This document shows, piece after piece, positions 8,299 to 15,853 of a DNA stretch of 64,000 nt. The position numbers were made by a program, and so were the translations under genes. The notes beneath the pieces are model-generated. The model was given only the letters and a program-made list of their open reading frames with translations. It was not told the DNA's origin and did not search any database. Origin of the DNA: an uncultured archaeon (GTDB taxonomy: Archaea > Thermoproteota > EX4484-205 > JAAOZP01); NCBI GenBank assembly GCA_938045545.1, contig CALIBN010000024.1, positions 1 through 64,000 of the forward strand. Reading direction: 5' to 3'. How positions within the stretch are numbered: position 1 is the stretch's first letter; each line of letters opens with the position of its first letter.

Positions 8299-9129
8299 CT
8301 ATCGCACTAAGACCGTAAGCACATAAGTGTACCTGGTTTCACTCCACTCAGCATATGGGAAAAAGGCTTCTAAAACATAGGTGCCCTCCTCGTCGAAAGC
8401 ATAGCTGTATTCGGCTTCGATGGTTCCGCCTGCTTTTAAAACCCTGTTTTGAACAACCTCTATACATAGTTTTTCAGGATCGTGGCCAACCGGGTACAGC
8501 TCGGTTCTCTCATCCCCCGGAGCCCGTAGACGTATTTTGAAATCCGGACTGCACGGCGTTGGGGAAGAATAGGTGAAATCCTCCTGCGCAGGGTTTAAAG
8601 CTACCGCAAGTATTTTCAACGTTTCACCCTTGTTGACAACCAGCTTATCCGTCTTCAAGTAGAAAACTATTTTCGAGTAGCCCATTGCGAAACTGTTCAA
8701 TTCCAGCAGCAGGCTGGTGAGGCTGTAGAGTTCTCCAGGCAATTCTCCACTAACATCCGTCCAATAATACGTTACTATCCTACTCTTGCCGTAAACAGTC
8801 AGGTTGTAAATGAAATAGTCCGCCCCGCCTCCAGGCTCAAGCTTTAAGCCATCCGGGTACGCTTCGAGAAGAGTCTTCATCCTTCGCAGCAATTCGTCGT
8901 TTGTTGAAATCGGTATTACTGAGGAGCCGCTCTTGTTCCTAGCAAGGTCGTTGAAAACGATGCTTCCATTCGAATAGTACTCGTATTTTTCACGCCTAGC
9001 CCAAAAACCGCCTGAAACCGTTAACTCCATCGTTTTCTCAGGCTTTCTTTGAAAACCGATTATAATGATTGTTGCAGCAGCCAGCATCACCAGTACCCAT
9101 TGAAAAACTTTAAGTTTCAACCCGTTCAT
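8299..9129 (-). CDS. membrane-anchored extracytoplasmic protein, BsuPI-like C-terminus
   Basis: One N-terminal hydrophobic segment (VLVMLAAATIIIIGF) is followed by about 250 polar residues, so the protein is probably tethered outside the membrane. The C-terminal 110 residues (from KTDKLVVNKGETLKILAVAL) resemble the BsuPI beta-sandwich domain of intracellular proteinase inhibitors. Two cysteines there could form a disulfide. The frame is open seven codons upstream. I chose ATG 9129 because a strong TATA box sits 28 bases ahead of it, which suits a leaderless transcript. The middle region, with a Gly-Gly-Gly turn and many Tyr, is not recognised. Confidence 0.6.
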   Translation of the reverse strand: MNGLKLKVFQWVLVMLAAATIIIIGFQRKPEKTMELTVSGGFWARREKYEYYSNGSIVFNDLARNKSGSSVIPISTNDELLRRMKTLLEAYPDGLKLEPGGGADYFIYNLTVYGKSRIVTYYWTDVSGELPGELYSLTSLLLELNSFAMGYSKIVFYLKTDKLVVNKGETLKILAVALNPAQEDFTYSSPTPCSPDFKIRLRAPGDERTELYPVGHDPEKLCIEVVQNRVLKAGGTIEAEYSYAFDEEGTYVLEAFFPYAEWSETRYTYVLTVLVR

Positions 9130-9153
9130 AATGCTTACCCAACTATTCAAGGG

Positions 9154-9161
9154 TATATAAT
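9154..9161 (-). promoter_or_regulatory. TATA box of the 8299-9129 gene
   Basis: The minus strand reads ATTATATA here, centred 28 bases before ATG 9129. This is the usual archaeal distance from TATA box to transcription start. It argues for leaderless translation from 9129 rather than from the upstream ATG at 9150. Confidence 0.7.
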
Positions 9162-9240
9162 ACTATTTTTTAGAACACTAGCCAGTTAAGCTGAACCGGC
9201 TAAAGACTTATTTCCCATCGTCTGATCGTAAATATTCGAA

Positions 9241-10284
9241 ATGTCCAGCCGGGAACAAAGGGAGAAGCTTCTCTCGGCTTTAGAAGGATTAACCAGGACC
9301 GTCGTGCTGGAGACCGACGTGGGTTCCGCAATCGTCACACAGTACGGTGCCAGGATCCTGGGAGTTTTCGTCGGAGATAGGCAGAACCCCTTCTGGGTTT
9401 CGAAGAATCTGTCAAGCGCGATAAGCGGTGGGGAATGGAACATCGGCGGAAACAGGCTTTGGATTTCTCCTGAGAGAAGATTCTACTATCGAAGACCAGG
9501 GGGCTTCGAAGACTGGCTGTGCCAGTCTTCACTCGACCCGGGAAACTGGTCAATCGTCAGCTCCAGTGGGAAAAGCGTGAATCTAGAGGGGGAGGCGGAG
9601 CTAGAGGACTTCGCGAGCCAAACCAGGATCCACCTGGCCTTTTCAAGGCAAATCTCAATACGTGGCGAAAGCGTCAGGAAGGGTTTGGAGCATGTTGGGC
9701 TTAAGGTTAGGGATGCCATGGTGGCCAGGGGGGAGGTGAAAAACGGGGTAAACCTTTGGTCTTTAACACAGGTGCGTCCCGGGGGGAGTAGGAGTGGCAC
9801 AGTAATCGTCCCTACGCGCAGAGGCGCTAAGCCCATACATTACTTCGGGGAAATACCGAGAGACAGGTTAAAGGTTTCCGGCGACCATGTTTCGTTTAAA
9901 ATAGACGGCGCCGCCATCTATAAGCTGGGCATAGCTCCTGAGGATGTTCCCCAGCCAGGCTGCCCGAGAATCCTGTATTATGCAGAGCATGGGAGGAATG
10001 AGGTTTTCCTCGTATCCATGAGGACCATGATGGCTCCGGTTAGTCAAGAGGAGTGTCTCGACGTGGCGAAAGCCGACCCTGCTGGCCCCAAGGGATGTGT
10101 TCAGTCTTATAATTCTGGTCCGGACCTTTGCTTCGGGGAGATTGAGCTCCACTTTAAGCCAGCCGCTAGAGTTAAGGATTCCTCCGTGTCCTACGCTGAT
10201 TACGATATAGATGTTTTCGCAGGTGGGCGTGGAGACGTTTTGAGACTTCTGAGGAAGATTATTCCTAAGCCTTTTCTATTTTAA
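9241..10284 (+). CDS. DUF6786-like protein with an aldose-epimerase-like beta-sandwich
   Basis: The protein has 347 aa and no signal peptide. The N-terminal part (TQYGARILGVFV, then EWNIGGNRLWISPERRFYY) resembles the galactose-mutarotase-like fold of DUF6786 proteins, which are often found near glycoside hydrolases. The C-terminal part has several Cys and a GEIELHF strand typical of such sandwiches. A sugar-binding or sugar-isomerising role is possible, but no catalytic His/Glu set can be named with confidence. It is convergent with the glutamine amidotransferase gene, and a TATA-like CTTATTTC lies about 30 bases before its start. Confidence 0.5.
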   Translation: MSSREQREKLLSALEGLTRTVVLETDVGSAIVTQYGARILGVFVGDRQNPFWVSKNLSSAISGGEWNIGGNRLWISPERRFYYRRPGGFEDWLCQSSLDPGNWSIVSSSGKSVNLEGEAELEDFASQTRIHLAFSRQISIRGESVRKGLEHVGLKVRDAMVARGEVKNGVNLWSLTQVRPGGSRSGTVIVPTRRGAKPIHYFGEIPRDRLKVSGDHVSFKIDGAAIYKLGIAPEDVPQPGCPRILYYAEHGRNEVFLVSMRTMMAPVSQEECLDVAKADPAGPKGCVQSYNSGPDLCFGEIELHFKPAARVKDSSVSYADYDIDVFAGGRGDVLRLLRKIIPKPFLF

Positions 10285-10299
10285 AACTACGGTTTCTCT

Positions 10300-11112
10300 T
10301 TAAACGTTTAAATCAAGCACGCTATATCTTAATTCTCCTCCTTCGACCCAGCATACTAGCAAATTGTTATTTTTCAACGGAGACCAGTTCCCCCTTTCTG
10401 TTTTCTCAGACGCGACTATAATATGATCCTTATCGATTTTGAAGCACATCTCGTATACCGGTGCGTCTCCGTAGCACATTGATGGACCAGGATTATACAG
10501 GTATCTCGTGAAGGCGTAGAGCCTGCTGCCGTCTGAGAATATCGTGTTCAAACTAGTGAACGGTGCCTCAAACCTGCTGACCTTCTCCTCTAAAAATATT
10601 TCCATAAGTGTCTGCTCGACTTTTCTGAAGGCAGTTATCACATCACCCTCCTTCTCGATAAGGCTGAGCAGCAGGTAGAAGTATGTCTCACTATCGTTTC
10701 GCCCTTTAATTAGGCTCGCATAGGGACCCAGCCTCCTTGAAACCTCGTCGGGAATATTGATCGTGCCGTTGTGCGCTAAAACATATTTTGAATGGTTGAA
10801 AGGCTGAGAGTTTTCAAGCGATATGAGCATTTCTCGCACCAGCCCCCTTGGGTTGCTTGCTTTCCTCACGTGCGCGATGATTATCCTGCCCCTGGCGGCT
10901 TTAGCGGCCTTCTCAAACTCTTCCCTATCCTCGTAAACCGGCTTATCGCTTTTGAAGATTATTGGGGTGCTTCCTCCAAGGTAGAAGCCTATGCCCCAGC
11001 CGTCTGACTGTCTCCCTTTAAAAGCTTGCGCGAATAGGGAGCACTCAGAGTTTAGGAGATGGTTTTCAACACTGCCAGCTCTCGCGAAAATTGCCCCCAG
11101 GAGCCTGCACAT
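10300..11112 (-). CDS. class II glutamine amidotransferase
   Basis: This is a 270-aa Ntn-type amidotransferase of the YafJ/Gn-AT_II kind. It begins MCRLLG, so removal of Met exposes the catalytic Cys. DGWGIGFY near residue 38 and LAHNGTINIPDE near residue 112 are the glutamine-site motifs. ARKASNPRG-like and NDSETYFYLL segments complete the domain. There is no synthetase domain, so it releases ammonia from glutamine or an analogue, or acts with an unknown partner. The neighbouring genes give no clue to the acceptor. Confidence 0.85.
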   Translation of the reverse strand: MCRLLGAIFARAGSVENHLLNSECSLFAQAFKGRQSDGWGIGFYLGGSTPIIFKSDKPVYEDREEFEKAAKAARGRIIIAHVRKASNPRGLVREMLISLENSQPFNHSKYVLAHNGTINIPDEVSRRLGPYASLIKGRNDSETYFYLLLSLIEKEGDVITAFRKVEQTLMEIFLEEKVSRFEAPFTSLNTIFSDGSRLYAFTRYLYNPGPSMCYGDAPVYEMCFKIDKDHIIVASEKTERGNWSPLKNNNLLVCWVEGGELRYSVLDLNV

Positions 11113-11215
11113 GGCTTACTCTATGACAAGAGGTGTTTTTAGCTTTTCCGGAATGAGAAAAATTTGCTAACAGTGGACCTTTCATGGAGCTCCCTACTGT
11201 TAAGAATTTTTAATA

Positions 11216-11449
11216 TTATTTTTCTCGGCGGTTTTTACTGTCCATGTTCTGATTTTCCCTGACCGTCTTTTTGAATAAGGGATCATGCCTCCACAAGGAA
11301 AGACTCTCCTGCACGGCTTTTTCATGCGCCTCATTGGTGCTCATACCGTTTGCACGATGATATATTTCCCTTAACTCATGGGAAAGTATATATTTCTCGT
11401 AAGATCTCCACATTTCAGAAATCCACATTTCATTCCGCGGAATTTTCAA
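11216..11449 (-). CDS. small hypothetical protein
   Basis: A short charged frame of 77 aa with a TTG start, or 70 aa from an internal ATG at 11428. The middle part, SYEKYILSHELREIYHRANG, looks like real helical protein, but I recognise no family. An in-frame stop lies 14 codons upstream of the TTG. It sits in a toxin-antitoxin-rich stretch next to a VapC-like gene and could be a lone antitoxin or a remnant. Coding status is uncertain. Confidence 0.35.
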   Translation of the reverse strand: MKIPRNEMWISEMWRSYEKYILSHELREIYHRANGMSTNEAHEKAVQESLSLWRHDPLFKKTVRENQNMDSKNRREK

Positions 11450-11511
11450 TTCTCTTGCCGCATTTGTTACTAGTTACCATATGCTTGTCTTAAATAACGT
11501 TGTATGTAGCA

Positions 11512-11607
11512 TTATAATCCTCTTACTTCATGAGGCACATAACGGACCTTATAGGCATGCTTAACGAGCATCTTAAGAGCGTCTTCAAACAGGTCTTTAT
11601 TAATCAA
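11512..11607 (-). pseudogene. short remnant or mini-ORF after the PIN gene
   Basis: From a TTG at 11605-11607 the minus strand encodes 32 residues, including DLFEDALKMLVKHAYKVRY, before a TAA. The composition is protein-like and the frame is open backwards into the end of the vapC-like gene. It looks like the C-terminal piece of a lost gene of a toxin or nucleotidyltransferase cassette. Not recognised; low confidence. Confidence 0.25.
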
Positions 11608-11612
11608 TTCCT

Positions 11613-12032
11613 CTAATGCACGCTACGAGGGTCGATTCTTCTTATACCAGGTATTCTATCAAAGACGGTGTCTGTAGATATTATTGAATGGTCTGGAACC
11701 TGGTTTAATGCTGTTGCAGCATAATACGCGTCAAAAATTGATTCTAATCTATATTGTTTCATCAGTGTTAATGCTAGCAGATCGATTTCATACGTCGTCT
11801 CTAGGAAGACAAGATTCTTTATGGCGGTTAAGGCAGCTACTCTGGAAATATATTCGTCTATGGAAATCCCTTCCTCTTTGGCGACATAGTACATTTCATG
11901 AAGAGCCTCTCTTGATGCATACACGGTTCCGAGCTCGCCCTTTACAATTTTTAACATTAAGTTTTTAGCGACTTTCTTTAACCAGTCCTCTTTCTTCACG
12001 TAAGCGTAAAGCATATCGGTTTCGATCATCAA
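11613..12032 (-). CDS. vapC: PIN-domain RNase toxin (VapC-like)
   Basis: The 139-aa protein has the PIN-domain acidic set: Asp in MIETDMLYAY at the N-terminus, Glu in SREALHEMYYVA near residue 43, and the Asp residues in SIFDAYYAATAL and ISTDTVFDRI in the second half. PIN toxins are magnesium-dependent endoribonucleases that cut tRNA, rRNA or mRNA. The start overlaps the AbrB-type gene by four bases (ATGA), the classic arrangement of vapBC. The active-site residues appear complete, so the toxin is probably functional. The target cannot be predicted. Confidence 0.85.
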   Translation of the reverse strand: MMIETDMLYAYVKKEDWLKKVAKNLMLKIVKGELGTVYASREALHEMYYVAKEEGISIDEYISRVAALTAIKNLVFLETTYEIDLLALTLMKQYRLESIFDAYYAATALNQVPDHSIISTDTVFDRIPGIRRIDPRSVH

Positions 12033-12277
12033 AGTTGTTTCCTCCTTCTCGCTCGTTTTACAGCATTTTCTTTAGCGGAGCTTTCAGCCAACTTCTTCAA
12101 CTGCTCCCTTTCCTTCCCAGTAGCCAGCCATCCCTCTGCTTCTTCATAAGGAGTTTGTGGAAGCGGGATCGTGATAAAGAAATTGCCCGCGGGTATGACT
12201 ACAACCTTGGTTCCTCTGATACCAATTTCTTTTGGAATAGTCATCCTCCCCCTCTCATCAACCCTCACTACTGCCAT
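12029..12277 (-). CDS. vapB: AbrB/SpoVT-type antitoxin (VapB-like)
   Basis: The N-terminus VRVDERGRMTIPKEIG is the swapped-hairpin AbrB DNA-binding motif. The charged tail (EREQLKKLAESSAKENAVKRARRRK) would wrap the PIN toxin. The frame is open further upstream, but I chose ATG 12277 because the domain starts there. A TATA-like TTTATATTTT at about 12303-12312 is 30 bases ahead, and a GAGGG stretch precedes the ATG. Such antitoxins normally repress their own operon by binding the promoter. Confidence 0.85.
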   Translation of the reverse strand: MAVVRVDERGRMTIPKEIGIRGTKVVVIPAGNFFITIPLPQTPYEEAEGWLATGKEREQLKKLAESSAKENAVKRARRRKQL

Positions 12278-12377
12278 TTTACCCTCAATTTTTATTAAAC
12301 CCCAAAATATAAATTTTTGCCCCTTCAATAGCGCACGCTTGCACGCTGCCCGAGTTCTTGAAATTTCCGGCACCGAA

Positions 12378-12717
12378 ATCGTTAATGTGTCTACATACTC
12401 AGCACCACTGGTTTAACGGGGCCTCGGTTTTCATGAAATATTATCTCTCCAAAGAATCCCAATGGTATTTCAATGGTTCTGGGCTCACGGCCAGCGCATG
12501 CTATCAATAAACATATTCAAATCTCCAGCCCCTCTCTTTCTTTAGTTTCTCAGCTCCTTCTTTCGTCAATACAACTACAGTTAAGAGGCTTAGGGATATC
12601 CTAAGGGTTAAGCCTGCTTAGACACATTGTTTTCTCCTACGAGACACGAAAAGTGAATCAGCCACATAGAACCTTAACGGGATATTAAGGTCTCTGGAAA
12701 CACCGATTCTAAAATCT
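12378..12717. other. gene-free stretch with decayed minus-strand coding traces
   Basis: No intact gene is seen. On the minus strand three short protein-like runs can be read in different frames: one with SRDLNIPLRFYVADSLFV at about 12640-12720, one with TVVVLTKEGAEKLKKERG at about 12505-12580, and one with EPRTIEIPLGFFGEIIF at about 12415-12480. Stops separate them. They look like leftovers of one or more small genes, possibly toxin-antitoxin cassettes. None can be named. Confidence 0.35.
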
Positions 12718-14690
12718 CTATGTTTGAACTACGATTGGTATCGCCATATTCATCCTCGGCAGTAATGCTATTGCTTCACCCATTTTCAGCTCCTGAATTT
12801 TTAAGGCTTGCTCCTCGTTAAGGTGCATCGTATCCGCGATCTTTTCAACATCACTAGAGTACTGCAACCTAAGGCAAATTATAGTCCCGCACAATCCCAA
12901 GACATCTCTCGACACCGTTAATGGTCTCTGATCTATAAGCCAAACAGACTCTCCGAACTTCCTCATCTCCCTGAGCATCTTCTCCACTATGGTCTCCTGA
13001 CCCTCAAACCTAGCTGGGGCGATGTTATGGGCTTCCTCGCAGACTATAACGTGCGGCAAACCCCTGTTGGGCTTCTTCCTTCTATAATCGTAAACCCGCT
13101 TCAGCATCATCCACGTAAATATGTTTGCATCCCTATCCGTATCCAAGTCGCTGAGATCAAAGATGACCATATTTGAGAGAAGCCTCTCCATCATCCCTTC
13201 CCGTTCACCGATTGCGTCAAAAACTTTCCCAAAACTTCCTTGAGTGAGCTCGCTCAACCTTCCTACTAGCGAGAACAGCTTGTCCCTAGCTTTTCCTGAA
13301 GGAAGGAACATCAGGTCTTCAGAGTCAACGCTCCTCTCGAGGGATTCCACGAAGTCTACGAAGTCTGGGCGTTTTTTCCTCTTTAACATACTTCAAATAC
13401 ATCCTCCTGAAAACGTGGGAAACCAATGGCCCGAACTCATCGGGCCAGGCCATCGCGAAGACCTCGCCCAGGATCTTAGCATGGCCCTCTGGGTCACCGT
13501 GGTGCTCCAAGAGGTTTATCTTGGCGTTATTCGCATCGAGGACCAAGGCGTCATCGAATTCATCAACGTATTCCCCATGCCTGTCGAAGACCATCGCAAA
13601 ACCTCCTAGCTCCCTGTATCTCCTCAGAAGTGCCTTTGTTAGAGTGCTCTTCCCTGAGCCCGGGACGCCGAATATCGCCATGTGAAGAGGCAGATCTTCT
13701 ATGCCTATCTTAACCTCAATCCTCTTTCTCATAGATTCGTATATCCTACGAGTATTCCATTCCTCTCCAGCCCAGCTGGGTCAAAGGCCCCGAAGTCAAC
13801 GATCCTCTTGGGCGTGTAAGATGCGCTCGGCGTTATGGGCTCCGGGAAGCTTACGAATGACGATAGCTCATTCGCTAGTTAGGTGGAGTCTTTTAGAATC
13901 CACGATTCCCCTGGCGAGAATGCTCCTCGCTACCCCACTTAGACCCAGCCAACCGGCCTCTTCCAGCTTAACTCCGTACGATGAGGAGAAGGCCGCTTTA
14001 ACTGCCTCCACATAATTCCTCTGCTCAAGATAGGCTTGTTTAGGGCTTCTTGTTGAAGGACCTATCACGACGATAATGGGAGAGCACGTCCAACACCCAA
14101 CATCGTTGCTAATCCTTTCGTATCTCTGACGAAGCCTCTCGAGCTCTGTGGATTTGTCCAAGTCATACCCTATGAGCTCTCCCCTGCTGTTATAGAGCCC
14201 CTTCTCCCTCAGCTTTCTGTAGGCTTTCGAGTACCGTAAGGAAATGCTCCTCTTCTTGGCCCAGAGGCTTAACGCGTGGAAAACTCCCTTGCAAGACTTG
14301 GACGCAGAATCTCGGTGAGCAACCGGATTCTGCAGAGGATCTTAAAGCCTTTTCAAGCGCATCTTCTGGAATGTTGAGCTCATCTTCCTTTAATTTCATG
14401 GATAGGAAAGAGGCTGCGGAGACCCTTCGGCCTTTAAGCAGGATCAAGACATTCCTATGCTTTGAGATCGGTAGGCCTCCCAAGGGCCACAGGGCGGCCT
14501 CGGGGGAAGCCTCAAGAGCCTCTAGCTCAGCGCCCGGAAAGCCGGCGAGTACGCTGGCCCTCATCCTCGAGAATATTTTACTGAGCCCTTCAATCGACCG
14601 GGATGCTGCTGAGAGCCTCGCCTCATAGTTAAACGGCTCGTAGGATACCGTGAACATACCTTCAAAGCCGGTTGCGGAGAGGCCATGCAT
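12718..14690 (-). pseudogene. HerA/VirB4-like ATPase, copy 1, frameshifted and 5'-truncated
   Basis: This is a broken paralogue of the intact 731-aa ATPase at 22772-24967, read on the minus strand. Similarity runs from about residue 73 of the intact protein to its end. At least three frameshifts are seen, near 14295, 13870 and 13385. The Walker A stretch FGVPGSGKSTLT and the VIVCEEAHNIAPARF stretch are both still legible. The first 70 or so codons are missing: the gene breaks off exactly where the left end of TnpB element copy 1 begins. The order ATPase-left end-TnpB-right end mirrors the intact module, without the membrane winged-helix gene. Confidence 0.9.
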
Positions 14691-14699
14691 GGCTTTTTC

Positions 14700-14718
14700 G
14701 CTAGGTACTGGCGCTAGC
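14700..14718 (+). other. left-end hairpin of element copy 1
   Basis: GCTAG at 14700-14704 pairs with CTAGC at 14714-14718 across a 9-base loop. The same position in copy 2 (21576-21594) has GCTAA paired with TTAGC, a compensatory G-C to A-T change. Conserved pairing with changed bases supports a real single-strand hairpin, as used by IS200/IS605 ends. Confidence 0.55.
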
Positions 14719-14756
14719 CAGGGCTATCGCTCCAAGCTCCCGGGAGGTGATGTGGA

Positions 14757-15837
14757 ATGTCTTCTCCGGAACCAGAGAATAGAGGTAACTATATCATAGC
14801 AAGGAAGACTATAAAGGCGAAGATACTTGAGCTGAAGAGGGAGGAAGAGGAACTCCTTAGGCGCGAGTACGAGAACTTCCAGCGCTATCTACAGGGCGAG
14901 AAAACAGTTCCGCTATATGCTGCTACTAAGCAACAAGCAGATAGACTCCTGAAGGAGCTGAACGGGAAGCTGAGGGAAAGGGAGTATCCACTAATACTGA
15001 GGAACGACACCTACCGAATTGAAATCGAGCAAAGCCCCTACTTGCTTAAGATACCCGTCTACGGTGTCTGGGGAGGGATAAGGGTTCCGATTAGGACCCA
15101 CAACCCCATAACTAGCGATATGAGATGTAAGGAAGCTAAGGTAATCCACAAAGATAACGAGTGGTTCGTCTACATCTGCATCGAGAAGGAGGTTGAGAAG
15201 AGGATTCCGAGGAACATTTGGCCATAGATATGGGGATAAGGTGGATCGCTACGACAGTCAATTCCAGCAACCCGGTCCCAAAGTTTTACGGCAGGGAGCT
15301 GAGGAGGGTCAGGGGACGCTTCTTTTACCTAAGAAGAAGCCTTGCATTGAAGAAGGCATACGGAGCAATAAAGAAGATTGGTGATAGGGAGCGAAGGATG
15401 GTGAACGATATCCTGCATAAGATAAGCAGGAGGATGGTGGACGAGGCCTTGGAGACGGATGCGATGATCGCCATGGGGAACTTGAAGGGAATTAGGGAAA
15501 ATGATAAGGGCAAAGGTTCAACAGGAAACTCAATGGATTTCCATACTGGAAGCTCAGCAAGTTCATAGAGTATAAGGCGAGGTGGCTTGGAATAAAAGTG
15601 ATCAAAATAAACGAGAGGAACACTTCGAAGCTTTGCCATAGATGCGGAAAGAAAGGAATCCGCGATGGAAGCCTCTTCAAATGCCAGAGCTGCAACTACT
15701 CATGCGACGCAGACTACAACGGAGCAATGAACATAATGAAGCGGGCCATGCGCTATATGCGAATGGCAGGGGCTGAGTTGACACAGCCCATAACCCGGCA
15801 GGATGAACCCACAGGGCGACGAACCGGGAACCCCTAG
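14757..15837 (+). pseudogene. tnpB: TnpB RNA-guided nuclease-like protein, copy 1, two frameshifts
   Basis: This is a close paralogue of the intact tnpB at 20495-21538. The frame breaks near 15222, just before the RuvC-I motif AIDMGIRW, and again near 15515. The end after KLCHRCGKKG keeps the CxxC-CxxC zinc ribbon and the RuvC-III Asp in CDADYNGAMNI. The RuvC-II position reads IAMGNLKGI, with Gly where canonical TnpB has catalytic Glu, as in copy 2. The stop of copy 2 (TAG) is CAG here, so the frame runs on into the right end. It cannot make a full protein unless the frameshifts are sequence errors. Confidence 0.88.
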
Positions 15838-15850
15838 CATGGGGATGTCA
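15790..15850 (+). other. right end of element copy 1 / possible 3' part of its guide RNA
   Basis: This block is nearly identical to the right end of copy 2 and similar to the remnant at 26115. It has an outer pairing CCCGG...CCGGG and a terminal hairpin CCCC-loop-GGGG, then ATGTCA at the tip. In TnpB systems the omega RNA ends in the right end and its guide is the adjacent flank. The flank here is the 3' end of the VWA gene. That this is an RNA is inference. Confidence 0.55.
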
Positions 15851-15853
15851 AAA

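Larger units (their letters stand above)
14683..15850 (+). mobile_element. IS605-type TnpB-only element, copy 1 (decayed)
   Basis: The boundaries come from comparison with copy 2. The left ends share about 65 bases before the tnpB start, and the right ends share the last 65 bases up to GATGTCA at 15850. No TnpA (Y1 transposase) gene is present. The element ends three bases from the stop codon of the convergent VWA gene. The right end has a CCCC/GGGG hairpin just before the tip, as in the IS200/IS605 group. The left edge joins the truncated ATPase pseudogene directly. Confidence 0.75.

Noticed and set aside
7982..8326. A 114-codon plus-strand frame over the tautomerase pseudogene
   Set aside because: It is a shadow of the minus-strand 4-OT remnant. 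Its translation is Leu- and His-rich without any domain, and no promoter supports it.
9241..9836. Long antisense frames inside the 9241-10284 gene
   Set aside because: They have no family resemblance, while the plus-strand frame has a TATA-like box and domain similarity.
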